Shown here: positions 25,177-33,171 of the stretch, one piece after another
Layout of the letters: the number at the start of each line of letters is the position of its first letter
How positions within the stretch are numbered: the first letter of the stretch is position 1
Assembly (NCBI RefSeq): GCF_014138625.1
Contig: NZ_JACJHY010000005.1
Location: 124,001 to 188,000, forward strand
Length of the DNA stretch: 64,000 nucleotides
From: Aminobacter ciceronei
GTDB lineage: Bacteria > Pseudomonadota > Alphaproteobacteria > Rhizobiales > Rhizobiaceae
Reading direction: 5' to 3'
Notes under the pieces: model-generated
Told to the model about the DNA's origin: nothing
What the model saw: only the letters and a program-made list of their open reading frames with translations
The model's database searches: none
Position numbers and translations under genes: made by a program

Positions 25177-25803
25177 ATGAGCAAGGACGCTTACATCCAC
25201 AAGGTGCTGCCGGGGGAACCCGGCGGACCGCTGGTCTTTGCCTTCCACGGCACCGGCGGCGACGAGAACCAGTTGCTTGGCTTTGCCCGTGAGCTGGTGC
25301 CGGGGGCGACCATCGTGTCGCCGCGCGGCGACGTCTCCGAAATGGGTGCGGCGCGCTTCTTCCGCCGCACCGGCGAGGGCCTCTACGACATGGAGGATCT
25401 CGCCAGGGCGACCGGCAAGATGGCCGAATTCGTCAAGACGCATGTCGCGGCAGTGGAGCCGTCGCAGGTGCTGGCGCTCGGCTATTCAAATGGCGCCAAC
25501 ATCCTGGCCTCGGTGCTGTTTGCCGAGCCCGATTTGTTCGATGCTGTCGCACTGATGCACCCGCTGATCCCGTTTGCGCCTGACGTGAAGGGCAGCCTCA
25601 GCGGCCGGCATGTGTTGATCACGGCGGGGCGGCGCGATCCGATCTGTCCGCCTGACCTGACGAGCCGGCTCGACGCCTGTTTGCGGCAAGCCGGCGCCGA
25701 TATCAGTCTCGAATGGCATGACGGCGGCCACGAGGTGCGGCCCAACGAAATCGAAGCGGTGAAAAGCCTTTTCGCCGGCGTGACAAAAGGAGCGGCAGCA
25801 TGA
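25177..25803 (+). CDS. Alpha/beta hydrolase, MhqD-like carboxylesterase
   Basis: The 208-residue protein has the nucleophile elbow ALGYSNGAN (Ser near 109), an acid residue in TAGRRDPICPP and the catalytic His in WHDGGHEVRPNE. An oxyanion segment is FAFHGTGGDENQLLGFA. The family is phospholipase/carboxylesterase. It follows the dioxygenase gene after 10 bases and overlaps the next gene by ATGA, so all three form one operon. Confidence 0.82.
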   Translation: MSKDAYIHKVLPGEPGGPLVFAFHGTGGDENQLLGFARELVPGATIVSPRGDVSEMGAARFFRRTGEGLYDMEDLARATGKMAEFVKTHVAAVEPSQVLALGYSNGANILASVLFAEPDLFDAVALMHPLIPFAPDVKGSLSGRHVLITAGRRDPICPPDLTSRLDACLRQAGADISLEWHDGGHEVRPNEIEAVKSLFAGVTKGAAA

Positions 25804-26099
25804 CTGAAGAACTGGCGGCGATCGAGCGCGAGGACCGCGGCAGCAAGGGACGTTATGTCATACGCGGTGCCGGCGGCGCCGATGCGGAGATGACCTACAG
25901 CAATGTCAGCGAGACGCTGTTCATCATCGACCACACCGAGGTGCCCGATGCGTTCCGCGGCCAGGGCGCCGGCCTGAGGCTGGTGACGCGGGCGGTCGAG
26001 GACGCGCGCGCGGCGGGCAAGAAGATCATCCCGCTCTGCCCGTTTGCGGCGGCGCAATTCCGCCGTCACCCCGAATGGGCCGACGTGCTCAACAGCTGA
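25800..26099 (+). CDS. GNAT-like N-acetyltransferase (YjdJ type)
   Basis: The 99-residue protein matches the short GNAT family: IIDHTEVPDAFRGQGAGLRL is the acetyl-CoA pyrophosphate loop (RGQGAG), and IIPLCPFAAAQFRRHPEW closes the fold. Substrate unknown. Translationally coupled to the esterase by a 4-base overlap. Relatives in many bacteria sit beside unrelated genes, so its role in the operon is open. Confidence 0.82.
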   Translation: MTEELAAIEREDRGSKGRYVIRGAGGADAEMTYSNVSETLFIIDHTEVPDAFRGQGAGLRLVTRAVEDARAAGKKIIPLCPFAAAQFRRHPEWADVLNS

Positions 26100-26147
26100 C
26101 ATTGAGAGTTGTTGTCTGGCGTCGGCCAGGCAGCAGCATAGCGATCG

Positions 26148-26191
26148 CGAAAGGCCGGTGCAGGCGACTGCATCGGCCTTTCGTTTCTTTT
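26148..26191 (+). terminator. Terminator of the dioxygenase-esterase-GNAT operon
   Basis: A 16-pair stem (26148-26163 with 26168-26183; one G-U), 4-base loop, then TTTCTTTT. Strong. Confidence 0.85.
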
Positions 26192-26285
26192 CGAATGTGC
26201 CTGAATTTCAGGCAGGCTGTTACAAAGGCGATTCTGTCTGTTTCTCGAAATGGTACAGCCTCCAGGTGGAAATGACTGAAATGGC

Positions 26286-26328
26286 GACTGTTTGTGACCG
26301 ATTAGACAGAAATGCTGACTGTTTGTGA
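26286..26328. repeat. Paired direct repeat in the 26.1-26.4 kb intergenic region
   Basis: GACTGTTTGTGA occurs at 26286-26297 and 26317-26328, 31 bases apart (three helical turns). The gap from 26100 to 26436 holds only the operon terminator, this repeat and an AT-richer stretch before the next gene. The repeat could be a regulator site for the downstream gene. Confidence 0.5.
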
Positions 26329-26436
26329 TGTTTATCGGTTGTTGCATTAGGCGTCACTGATCAGCATCGCTGTGTTACAAAGCGCGATTACATTCACATT
26401 AACAGGGGAATGAAATTTAACGAAAAGAGCTGCCCA

Positions 26437-26847
26437 ATGTCCGGTTCCACCCAGCTTGCCGAGTTCGACCACAAGTTCCAGCCGCGTTCACACATCTATC
26501 GCCGCCCGCGCCTTGCCATCCGCCAGCGTGCCAACGAGCACCCGATGGCAATGTTTTCGATTTTCGTATTTGCCTCGCTGGCGTCGATGGCCCTGGCGCC
26601 GACCAGTGGTCCGGCCTTTGCCTCGATGGGCACGCGGCTCGGTGCGTTCGAGGGCGCGCACACGACCGCCAAGACAGACCGGCTGCCGCTGTCCGAGACC
26701 GATATCGCCTGCCGCGGGCAGGCCTGGGGCGCCGAAAGCAAGATCTGCGTCGAGACCATCGCCAAGGAAACCGGCATGCGCGAAGCCCGTAAGGTCAGGC
26801 TGATCGCCAGTGCCGAGCCGGTCCGCACCACGCCCAACATCTTCTAG
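26437..26847 (+). CDS. Hypothetical secreted or membrane-anchored protein
   Basis: The 136-residue protein has a basic N-terminus (RSHIYRRPRLAIRQRA), one hydrophobic segment (MFSIFVFASLASMALAP) ending at a possible signal cleavage after AFA, and a small periplasmic domain with two cysteines (IACRGQAWG, SKICVETIA). I recognise no characterised family. The ATG at 26437 has AAGAG upstream; an ATG at 26410 adds nine residues and is possible. A strong terminator follows. Confidence 0.65.
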   Translation: MSGSTQLAEFDHKFQPRSHIYRRPRLAIRQRANEHPMAMFSIFVFASLASMALAPTSGPAFASMGTRLGAFEGAHTTAKTDRLPLSETDIACRGQAWGAESKICVETIAKETGMREARKVRLIASAEPVRTTPNIF

Positions 26848-26907
26848 CGCTCTCCGAGCGCTGCCACCTATCCCCGCGCCTGCACAGATATCCTCCAGCG
26901 CGTACCT

Positions 26908-26939
26908 CCCCCGCGGCCTCGGCTGCGGGGGCTTTTTTT
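26908..26939 (+). terminator. Terminator after the hypothetical secreted protein
   Basis: CCCCCGC (26908-26914) pairs with GCGGGGG (26925-26931) with further inner pairs, followed by seven T (26933-26939). Confidence 0.85.
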
Positions 26940-27030
26940 GTTCCGGTGTCGGCCGGCCTTAGTCTCTCGGGACGATGCAGCAACGACCGTCGTCGCGCGA
27001 CCGTCGTACCCTCAAGCGAGGGGAGCAGCG

Positions 27031-27804
27031 ATGGGCCGCGTCGAAGGAAAAGTTGCGATCGTCACCGGAGCGGCGTCAGGCATGGGCGAGGCGAGCGCCA
27101 GGCTGCTGGCCCGCCAGGGTGCCGCCGTCGTCGTCAGCGACCTGCAGGCCGACAAGGGCCGCCAGGTCGCCGAGGCGATCAGGATCGCCGGTGGACGCAG
27201 CCTCTATGCCGAACATGACGTAACCTCGGAAGCAGGCTGGCAAGAGGTGATGGCAAGGACGCTCGAAGCATTCGGCGGGCTCCACATCCTGGTCAACAAT
27301 GCCGGTGTCGGCGCGCCCTTCGGCAGCGTCGAGGACCTCAGCCTCGACGACTGGCGCCAGGTGATGGCCGTCAACATGGAGGGCGTGTTCCTCGGCACCA
27401 AATATGGCATCGAGGCGATGCGAAGGACCGCCAAGGGCGGGTCGATCGTCAATTTTTCGTCGACCATGGGCCTTGTTGGAAGCCCGTCGACGGCTGCCTA
27501 TGTCGCGAGCAAAGGTGGGGTGAAGCTGTTCACAAAGTCGGCCGCCTTGCACTGCGCCAAGCAGCGCTACGGCATCCGTGTCAACTCGATCTGTCCCGGC
27601 TGGATCCGCACGCCGATGTCGTCGGGCGCGCTGGACAAGCTGGCTGCGAGCGGCGAAGGCAACAAGGCGGTCGAGCTGACGCCGCTCGGTCGGGTCGGCG
27701 AACCCGAGGACGTCGCCTACGGCGTGCTCTATCTCGCTTCGGACGAATCGGGCTTCGTGACCGGTACCGAACTGGTCATCGACGGCGGCTACACGGCGCA
27801 GTGA
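27031..27804 (+). CDS. Short-chain dehydrogenase/reductase (SDR)
   Basis: The 257-residue classical SDR has the cofactor loop TGAASGMG (about 13-20), D after beta-2 in VVSDLQADKG suggesting NAD preference, NNAG near 90, catalytic Ser in NFSSTMGLVG, and YVASK. The C-terminal VTGTELVIDGGYTAQ is typical. Substrate cannot be told from sequence. GAGGGGAG lies before the ATG at 27031; an upstream in-frame start at 26938 lies at the terminator and is rejected. Only 2 bases separate it from the convergent kinase gene. Confidence 0.87.
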   Translation: MGRVEGKVAIVTGAASGMGEASARLLARQGAAVVVSDLQADKGRQVAEAIRIAGGRSLYAEHDVTSEAGWQEVMARTLEAFGGLHILVNNAGVGAPFGSVEDLSLDDWRQVMAVNMEGVFLGTKYGIEAMRRTAKGGSIVNFSSTMGLVGSPSTAAYVASKGGVKLFTKSAALHCAKQRYGIRVNSICPGWIRTPMSSGALDKLAASGEGNKAVELTPLGRVGEPEDVAYGVLYLASDESGFVTGTELVIDGGYTAQ

Positions 27805-27806
27805 GC

Positions 27807-29891
27807 TCAGGCTCCGTCGGCGACCTGTTCGCTGACGGCGCTGAGTGCGCTGCGAACGTCGAAAGTGCTGAACGGCTTTTCCAGAATATGCGGCTTGAGG
27901 TTGGGCGGCAGCTGCTCAAGCTCGGCTTTGGCGCCGATCAGGTCGCCGGTGACGAGCACGAAGCGTGGCGCCATCTCGGGCTGTGTCGCGACGATGTCGC
28001 GGAAGATGGTGATGCCGCTGCGGTCGGGCATGCGCAAATCGGAAAAGATGATGTCGGGCTGATCGGCGAGCGCCTCCGAGACCGAGTCCCAGGTCGAAAC
28101 GATGCGCGACTTGACGCCCATCAGTTCGAGAATGTCGGCCAGCGAAGCGGCAACGTCGGGCTCGTCGTCGATGATGACGGCATGGCGCAGCCCGCTCGAC
28201 TTCGGCGTCGCTTCGAGCATCGTGCCGTGGCCGTCGCCCATCGGCGGCAGTTCGACGACGAAGCGGGCACCCGTCGGCATCACCGGCTCGAACCAGACCT
28301 TGCCGTTGTGGCGGTCGACGATGGCCTTCGAGATGGACAGGCCGATGCCGGTGCCGACGCCGACCGGCTTGGTGGTGAAATAGGACTCGAAGATGCGGTC
28401 GCGGATCGCCTCTGATATGCCGGGGCCGGTGTCCTCGACCGAGAAGCCGGCGCTGCCGTCGGCATTGCGGAACGTCCTGACGCGAATGATGCGGTCGCCG
28501 GGTGCCGCGGCCAGCGCATGTTGGCTGTTGACCAGGAAGTTGGCGGCCACCTGGGTCATGTGGTCGGCGTCGGCCATGACGCTCAGCGTGCCCGGCACCA
28601 ACTCGGTGGCGATGCTGATGCCGCTGGAACGCGCGCCATAGGCGGTGACTTCGAGGGCGGCGCGGATGACCTGGTTGAGGTCGGTCTCGGCGCGTGAGGT
28701 CGGGTGCAGACGGACCATGCCGAGGAAGCTCTTGACGATGCGGCCGCAGCGTTCCGCGGCCGCCCGCACTTTCTCGGCGCGGACCTTGGTCTGAGGGTCG
28801 TTGGCAAATTCATGCAGCAGCGTCGATTGCGCCACCACCACGGCGAGCGGATTGTTGAGCTCGTGCGAGACGCCGGCGAGCAGCGAGCCCATTGCCGCCA
28901 TCTTTTCGTTCTGATGCAGCTTTTCGCGCTGGCGGTTGATTTCTTCCTCGGCGCGGTGCTTTTCCCTGAGGTCGCGGATCGAGCCGAGCACGAGGCGACG
29001 GTCGGCGAGCCGCATCTCGTTGGCGGTGAGCTCGATCGGAATGATCTCGCCCGACGCGTTCTGGGTCACGGTCTCGAGCCGGTGGCCGACCATCGGCGAG
29101 CCACGCCCGGCCAAATATTCGGCACCGTTGTTGTAGCCCTTGCGGTAGTAGGTGGGGATCACCGTGTCGAGCAGGTCCTTGCCCAGGATTTCGTCGCGGG
29201 TCCAGCCGAACATCTTCTCGGCCGCCGGGTTGAACTCGATGATCGAGCCGGTCTCGTCGACCACCATGATGGCGTCGAGCGAGGCCTGCAGCATCGTCCG
29301 GCGGATGATCTCACTGACATGATACTCCGACAGCGAACGCTCGATGGCATCGCCAAGGGCGGCCGCGATGATCTCGAGTGCTGCGATTTCGTCGTCGTTC
29401 CAGTGGCGCTCGACGATGCAGTCATTGACGGCGAGCGTGCCCCAGAGATGGCCATGCGCCGACACCGACACCGACAGGAACGACTTGATGTGCTGCTTTT
29501 CGAAGTCATTGCGCAGGAAGCCGCTGAGGTCGCGGGTCAGGCCGGTGAAGATCTTGCCTTGGCGGCCTTCCTCGGCGAGGCGTTCAAGCAGCGGGTCGGA
29601 ATCGACAAGCGTCTGGTTGATCGTCGTCGGCGGCGCAGCGACGGCGTCGATCTTCGGGTCGACCCAGAATGCGGCGATCGACTGCGCGAAGCCCTGGCCG
29701 GGCACGTCGCGCAGCCGGAACAGGATGGTGCGATGACCGCCGAAACCTGTAGCGAGACTGCGCAGGATCGTGTCGATCTCGATCTGCCAATCCTGGGCTG
29801 CGCGCAGCCGGCGCACGATCTGCCCGGCCACGATGGTGGGGCTCGGCGTGCCCGACGGGTTGTCGGTGCGGGAGACGGTCAACAATGTCAT
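27807..29891 (-). CDS. Hybrid sensor histidine kinase with GAF, PAS and receiver domains
   Basis: A soluble kinase of about 694 residues. Order: GAF (about 20-185), PAS (about 195-310, VVDETGSIIEFNPAAEKMFG), a HisKA dimer domain with HELNNPLAVVVAQS, HATPase_c (about 410-545, GIGLSISKAIVDRHNG), then a C-terminal receiver with phosphoacceptor in IIFSDLRMPDRSG. The ATG at 29891 has AGGA ten bases upstream; alternatives are ATG 29930 and GTG 29948. It lies downstream of the OmpR-type regulator gene on the same strand and probably works with it. Confidence 0.85.
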   Translation of the reverse strand: MTLLTVSRTDNPSGTPSPTIVAGQIVRRLRAAQDWQIEIDTILRSLATGFGGHRTILFRLRDVPGQGFAQSIAAFWVDPKIDAVAAPPTTINQTLVDSDPLLERLAEEGRQGKIFTGLTRDLSGFLRNDFEKQHIKSFLSVSVSAHGHLWGTLAVNDCIVERHWNDDEIAALEIIAAALGDAIERSLSEYHVSEIIRRTMLQASLDAIMVVDETGSIIEFNPAAEKMFGWTRDEILGKDLLDTVIPTYYRKGYNNGAEYLAGRGSPMVGHRLETVTQNASGEIIPIELTANEMRLADRRLVLGSIRDLREKHRAEEEINRQREKLHQNEKMAAMGSLLAGVSHELNNPLAVVVAQSTLLHEFANDPQTKVRAEKVRAAAERCGRIVKSFLGMVRLHPTSRAETDLNQVIRAALEVTAYGARSSGISIATELVPGTLSVMADADHMTQVAANFLVNSQHALAAAPGDRIIRVRTFRNADGSAGFSVEDTGPGISEAIRDRIFESYFTTKPVGVGTGIGLSISKAIVDRHNGKVWFEPVMPTGARFVVELPPMGDGHGTMLEATPKSSGLRHAVIIDDEPDVAASLADILELMGVKSRIVSTWDSVSEALADQPDIIFSDLRMPDRSGITIFRDIVATQPEMAPRFVLVTGDLIGAKAELEQLPPNLKPHILEKPFSTFDVRSALSAVSEQVADGA

Positions 29892-29929
29892 CGCGGTTCC
29901 TGGCGGGGCCCGGAGGCTTTGGTGCGCCA

Positions 29930-29947
29930 TGCGTCCAATAGGACGCA
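29930..29947. repeat. Hairpin between regulator and kinase genes
   Basis: Perfect 7-base arms TGCGTCC / GGACGCA with an AATA loop, in the 129-base gap between the OmpR-type regulator gene and its downstream kinase. It may tune kinase expression or be an operator. Confidence 0.5.
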
Positions 29948-30020
29948 CAAAGTACGCTCCAGTTTCATAATCTGCGCATCGTGCTTTCCGAAAATCGACT
30001 GCGATTATCGGGTCGATGCG

Positions 30021-30800
30021 CTAGTAGCCTTCGCTGCCGGGCAAGGAGAAGATGTAGCCTTCGCCACGCACGGTGCGCAGAAATTTCGGGTTCGCCGGAT
30101 CGTCTTCGATTTTCTTCCTCAGGCGCATGATGCGAATGTCTACGGCGCGTGAGGATTCGGGGTCTTCGGCAAAGCCGATGGCCTCGGAAATCGTGGTTCG
30201 GCTGAGCAGCCGGTTGGGCCGCGTCAGGAAAACCTCGAGCATGTCGAATTCGCTCTTGGCGAGATCGATGATGGCGCCACTGCTGCCGGTGACGAGGCGA
30301 CCGTCGAGGTCGGCCTGGAACGGCCCGAAGGCGATGGTGCGGCGCGGCGGCTGGGCGGCCAGCAGCGACTGCCGGTAACTCTCGGGCTGCGGCACGCGCC
30401 GGATGACCGAGCGCACGCGGGCCAGAAGTTCGCGCAGTTCGTAGGGCTTGACCATATAGTCGTCGGCGCCGATCTCGAGGCCGACGATGCGGTCGAGAGC
30501 CGTGCCTGCGGCGGTGGCGTAGATGATGCCGATCGGCATTTTCGCTCTGAGCCAGCGGCCGAGCGACAGCCCGTCTTCGCCGGGCATGGCGATATCCAGG
30601 ATGGCAAGCTGGAATTGTTCGGTTTCGATGATGCTGCGCAGGGCAGCGGCACTCTCGACAGCAGTCACGTCGAAGCCGTTCGCGCCGAGATATTCGGCGA
30701 CGGCATCCCTCAGGTCGGGCTCATCTTCGACGATGACAATCCGAGCGCGCAGTTTAGTCTCGCCTCCGCTACCGGCGGAAAGTAGATTGGGTATAAACAT
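30021..30800 (-). CDS. OmpR-family response regulator
   Basis: The 259-residue protein has a short N-terminal extension, a receiver (about 18-135; E-D pair in IVIVEDEPD, phosphoacceptor in LAILDIAMPGEDG, Lys in YMVKPYEL) and a winged-helix output domain (about 155-255, ending LRTVRGEGYIFSLPG). The kinase gene follows downstream, suggesting a regulator-kinase operon. The signal is unknown. The first in-frame ATG is used; the true start could be a little downstream. Confidence 0.85.
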   Translation of the reverse strand: MFIPNLLSAGSGGETKLRARIVIVEDEPDLRDAVAEYLGANGFDVTAVESAAALRSIIETEQFQLAILDIAMPGEDGLSLGRWLRAKMPIGIIYATAAGTALDRIVGLEIGADDYMVKPYELRELLARVRSVIRRVPQPESYRQSLLAAQPPRRTIAFGPFQADLDGRLVTGSSGAIIDLAKSEFDMLEVFLTRPNRLLSRTTISEAIGFAEDPESSRAVDIRIMRLRKKIEDDPANPKFLRTVRGEGYIFSLPGSEGY

Positions 30801-30999
30801 GATGTCCAGCGATCATTTCAGGTGGGCAGTTGCCAATGGCTTCCTGCCTCGTTAGGGGCGATTTTGGGCTAGGGGCGAGGCGACTGGGGACCCATCCCCG
30901 GCCGAGCGCATCCCTGGGCATTTTTTTGCCACGGCAGGCGCCGCGCAGTCCGCGCCGGCAGGCCATGGTCGCACTGAGGCTGACGATGCGGGGTGGAAC

Positions 31000-31725
31000 G
31001 TGGCTGGAAGATCGGTCGTAGCGCTTATCGCCATTGCGGAGGTGATTGCCTCCGACCTGACCGATCATCTCGAACGGCGCGGCCATGACGTGCGTTGTGC
31101 CAAGCGGCTGTGGGAGGCCGAGCCGCTTTTGTCGGCGAAGGGGATCGATGTCGTCGTTGTCGGCGACGGCGTGACCCCGGCCGAGGGGCGTGACCTGCTG
31201 CGCCGTTTCGGCGGCGAGGGCGGTCCCGACTTCGTGCTGATCTGCCGACCCGGTGAACTGGTCGACAAGGTGCTGGCGCTCGAACTTGGCGCCGCCGATG
31301 TCGTGGAGAGCCCTCTCGTGGTGAGGGAGCTCGCCGCGCGCATCGGCGGCCTCCTCACGCGCCGGGGACGCGGCACGCAGGAATTGGTGGTGCTGGAGAA
31401 TTCGACGGTCGACCTGCGCTCCGCACTCGTCATGCACAGCACCGGCGAGGAAGAGCAGCTGTCGCCCGGCCAGATCGCGCTGCTCAAGCTGTTCCTGTCG
31501 CAACCAAGGCGCGTGCTGACCCGCGACGACATCATGGCGGCGGCGCCGGCTGAAAGTGCCGATGCCTTCGACCGCTCGATCGACTCGCGCATCGTGCGCC
31601 TGCGCCGCAAGCTCGACACCGAAAGCATCACGACCATCCGGGGTTCGGGCTATCGTTTCGACCCCCCGACAAGGACGGCCGGCCAGGAGGCCGGCACAAC
31701 CACTCCAACCGAAAACCCGAACTGA
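31000..31725 (+). CDS. OmpR-type winged-helix regulator with degenerate receiver
   Basis: The 241-residue protein has a receiver-like first half in which the acidic pair is missing (ALIAIAEVIAS) and the switch Lys is replaced (VVESPLVVRE); an Asp remains in VVVVGDGVTP. The C-terminal half is an intact OmpR winged helix (VLTRDDIMAAAP, then RIVRLRRKLDTES and TIRGSGYRFDPP). Phosphorylation control is therefore doubtful. GTG 31000 after GGGGTGG is the best start. It is divergent from the two-component pair at 27.8-30.8 kb. Confidence 0.78.
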   Translation: MAGRSVVALIAIAEVIASDLTDHLERRGHDVRCAKRLWEAEPLLSAKGIDVVVVGDGVTPAEGRDLLRRFGGEGGPDFVLICRPGELVDKVLALELGAADVVESPLVVRELAARIGGLLTRRGRGTQELVVLENSTVDLRSALVMHSTGEEEQLSPGQIALLKLFLSQPRRVLTRDDIMAAAPAESADAFDRSIDSRIVRLRRKLDTESITTIRGSGYRFDPPTRTAGQEAGTTTPTENPN

Positions 31726-31747
31726 TGACGCCGAGTTGACCAAAATG

Positions 31748-31912
31748 TCAGCTTGCCGGAGCAACGACCGCCGGCGCGGCCATCTCGACAATCGCCGTCT
31801 CTTCGGCATGGGCCCTGTCCTTGAGGAGCACGCTCGCTACGCCCGCGAAGCCAAGCAGCCCCTGGGCATAGAGCAGTGCCGAAAGCACCGATGCTACGAA
31901 CTGTCTCTTCAT
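31748..31912 (-). CDS. Small hypothetical membrane or secreted protein
   Basis: The 54-residue ORF begins MKRQFVASVLSALLYAQGLL, a basic start followed by a hydrophobic helix to about residue 30, then KDRAHAEETAIVEMAAP and a Pro/Ala tail. It looks like a signal peptide or anchor with a short exported tail. Ribosome site is weak (GGGG about 9 bases up). No family recognised. Its stop is 22 bases from the convergent regulator gene at 31725. Confidence 0.5.
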   Translation of the reverse strand: MKRQFVASVLSALLYAQGLLGFAGVASVLLKDRAHAEETAIVEMAAPAVVAPAS

Positions 31913-31956
31913 TGCAGTGGCCCCGTTTTCCGTTTCAGGGGTTCAATCAAAAAAGG

Positions 31957-32271
31957 CTACCGAGATACCCGCGCCGCCTGACCTGCCGTGGACGGCGCGG
32001 GTATCCTGTCCTCGCTGCGAATGACGCGCGAGGGTCTGCTCACCCAGGCCAGGCACCCACGCCCATGGACCCGGCCGATGTGCAGAGTTGCGACGAACAA
32101 GGCTGCTGCGAAGAATATGGCTGCGGAGGCCACCGGCGCCATGTCCTGCACCGGTGGCAATTCAGCTGCCATAGCGTTGCCCGGACTGGCCAGAAAGCCG
32201 ATTCCTGACAGAATCGCCGTAGCGACGCCCACCCGCAGGAACCATTTCGCAGCCAGCCGTTTCGCGCCCAT
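31957..32271 (-). CDS. Possible small membrane protein
   Basis: The 104-residue frame from ATG 32271 (GAAGG 6 bases upstream) has a hydrophobic signal-like N-terminus (RVGVATAILSGIGFLAS, then AMAAE) and a second hydrophobic stretch (VASAAIFFAAALFVATL). The C-terminus (RPSRVIRSEDRIPAPSTAGQ) overlaps an inverted repeat and looks low in constraint. It may be real, perhaps shorter, or a chance ORF. Confidence 0.35.
   Translation of the reverse strand: MGAKRLAAKWFLRVGVATAILSGIGFLASPGNAMAAELPPVQDMAPVASAAIFFAAALFVATLHIGRVHGRGCLAWVSRPSRVIRSEDRIPAPSTAGQAARVSR
31964..32005. repeat. 13-base inverted repeat, possible minus-strand terminator
   Basis: GATACCCGCGCCG (31964-31976) and its exact reverse complement (31993-32005) with a 16-base loop. 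On the minus strand a run of six T lies 9 bases after the stem, so it could end a minus-strand transcript from the 32 kb region. Confidence 0.55.
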
Positions 32272-32671
32272 CCAACCTTCGCAACGTTCGTTTCGTCGTG
32301 GCTGAATGTGCCGGCCGGCTGTATCGGGAAGATGCCGCCGGATGGCCTTTAGTGCTTCCGAATGTTTCAAGGACGTTGCCGGGCCAGCCGGCGCTTGCCT
32401 TGCGCTTTCAGCGGCATACCCCGACGTCATATCAAATGAATCATAAGCGGCGGCGGCCTGCGAGCGCTGCTTCAGCCCAGTTTGCGTCGCCGCGCGGCTG
32501 TTGCAAACCTAGGGACGTCAATGACTGCGAAACCAAACTTGGCAATTTGGAAACGAATATGAAACGTAAAGAATATCTAAACGAAATATGTCTGAAACAC
32601 GGCTCTGGCAAAAGACGTCCATTCCGAAAATGCATTTTTACTGCCGGCGCGGCCGGCTCAAGGGGGACGTC
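32272..32671. other. Intergenic region before the L,D-transpeptidase gene
   Basis: No convincing gene in these 400 bases. The last 170 bases are AT-richer than the surroundings and presumably hold the transpeptidase promoter. A small palindrome (GCCGGC-GCG-GCCGGC, 32643-32657) sits just before the AGGGGG ribosome site. Confidence 0.4.
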
Positions 32672-33133
32672 ATGAATTCCGAACTGAAGAAGCGCATCAT
32701 CAACATGGCCGCCATCGCAATGACCGGCGCTGCACTGCTGCTGGCTGCCGGCCAGGGCAGCGCCTTTGCCGCGAGCAAGATCGTGGCGCGGGTGTCGATC
32801 AGCCAGCAGCGCATGCATGTCATCATCGATGGTCGATCGGCCTTCATCTGGAAAGTGTCGACTGCGGGCCGCGGCTATGTCACGCCGAAGGGCTCCTACA
32901 AGCCGACGCGCATGCACGAGATGTGGTATTCGAAGAAGTACGACAATGCGCCGATGCCGCATTCGGTGTTCTTCAATGGCGGCTACGCCGTGCATGCGAC
33001 CAACCACATCAGCCGCCTCGGCCGCCCGGCCTCGCATGGCTGCGTGCGCCTGCACCCCGACAATGCGGCCGACTTCTACGAGCTGGTCCAGGCCTATGGC
33101 CCGTCCAACACCAGCATCCAGATCGTCAACTAG
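32672..33133 (+). CDS. L,D-transpeptidase (YkuD domain)
   Basis: The 153-residue exported enzyme has a signal peptide (about 1-30, ending GQGSAFAAS) and a YkuD catalytic domain with the signature HATNHISRLGRPASHGCVRL, containing the catalytic His and Cys (SHGCVR). It would form 3-3 crosslinks in peptidoglycan or attach proteins to it. The domain is close to minimal length, with no LysM or binding module. ATG 32672 follows AGGGGG; an earlier in-frame ATG at 32588 would spoil the signal peptide. Confidence 0.87.
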   Translation: MNSELKKRIINMAAIAMTGAALLLAAGQGSAFAASKIVARVSISQQRMHVIIDGRSAFIWKVSTAGRGYVTPKGSYKPTRMHEMWYSKKYDNAPMPHSVFFNGGYAVHATNHISRLGRPASHGCVRLHPDNAADFYELVQAYGPSNTSIQIVN

Positions 33134-33171
33134 GCATTCGGGCCAGCCCGGGCGGGCGCGACCCGTCTCGG

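Noticed and set aside
26431-26460. GGTTCC near the 26.4 kb gene as part of an EcfG promoter
   Set aside because: The nearest AACG is 21 bases away instead of 16-17 and on the wrong side for any gene.
28704-30152. 482-residue open frame on the plus strand
   Set aside because: Antisense to the hybrid kinase and part of its regulator; composition typical of shadows.
30994-31018. GGAAC followed after 17 bases by CGTA near the 31 kb regulator start
   Set aside because: The -10 does not match CGTT and the site overlaps the coding start, so it is unlikely to be an EcfG promoter.
31745-31981. Plus-strand frame at 31.7-32.0 kb
   Set aside because: It is the antisense of the better supported 54-residue minus-strand ORF with a signal-like helix.
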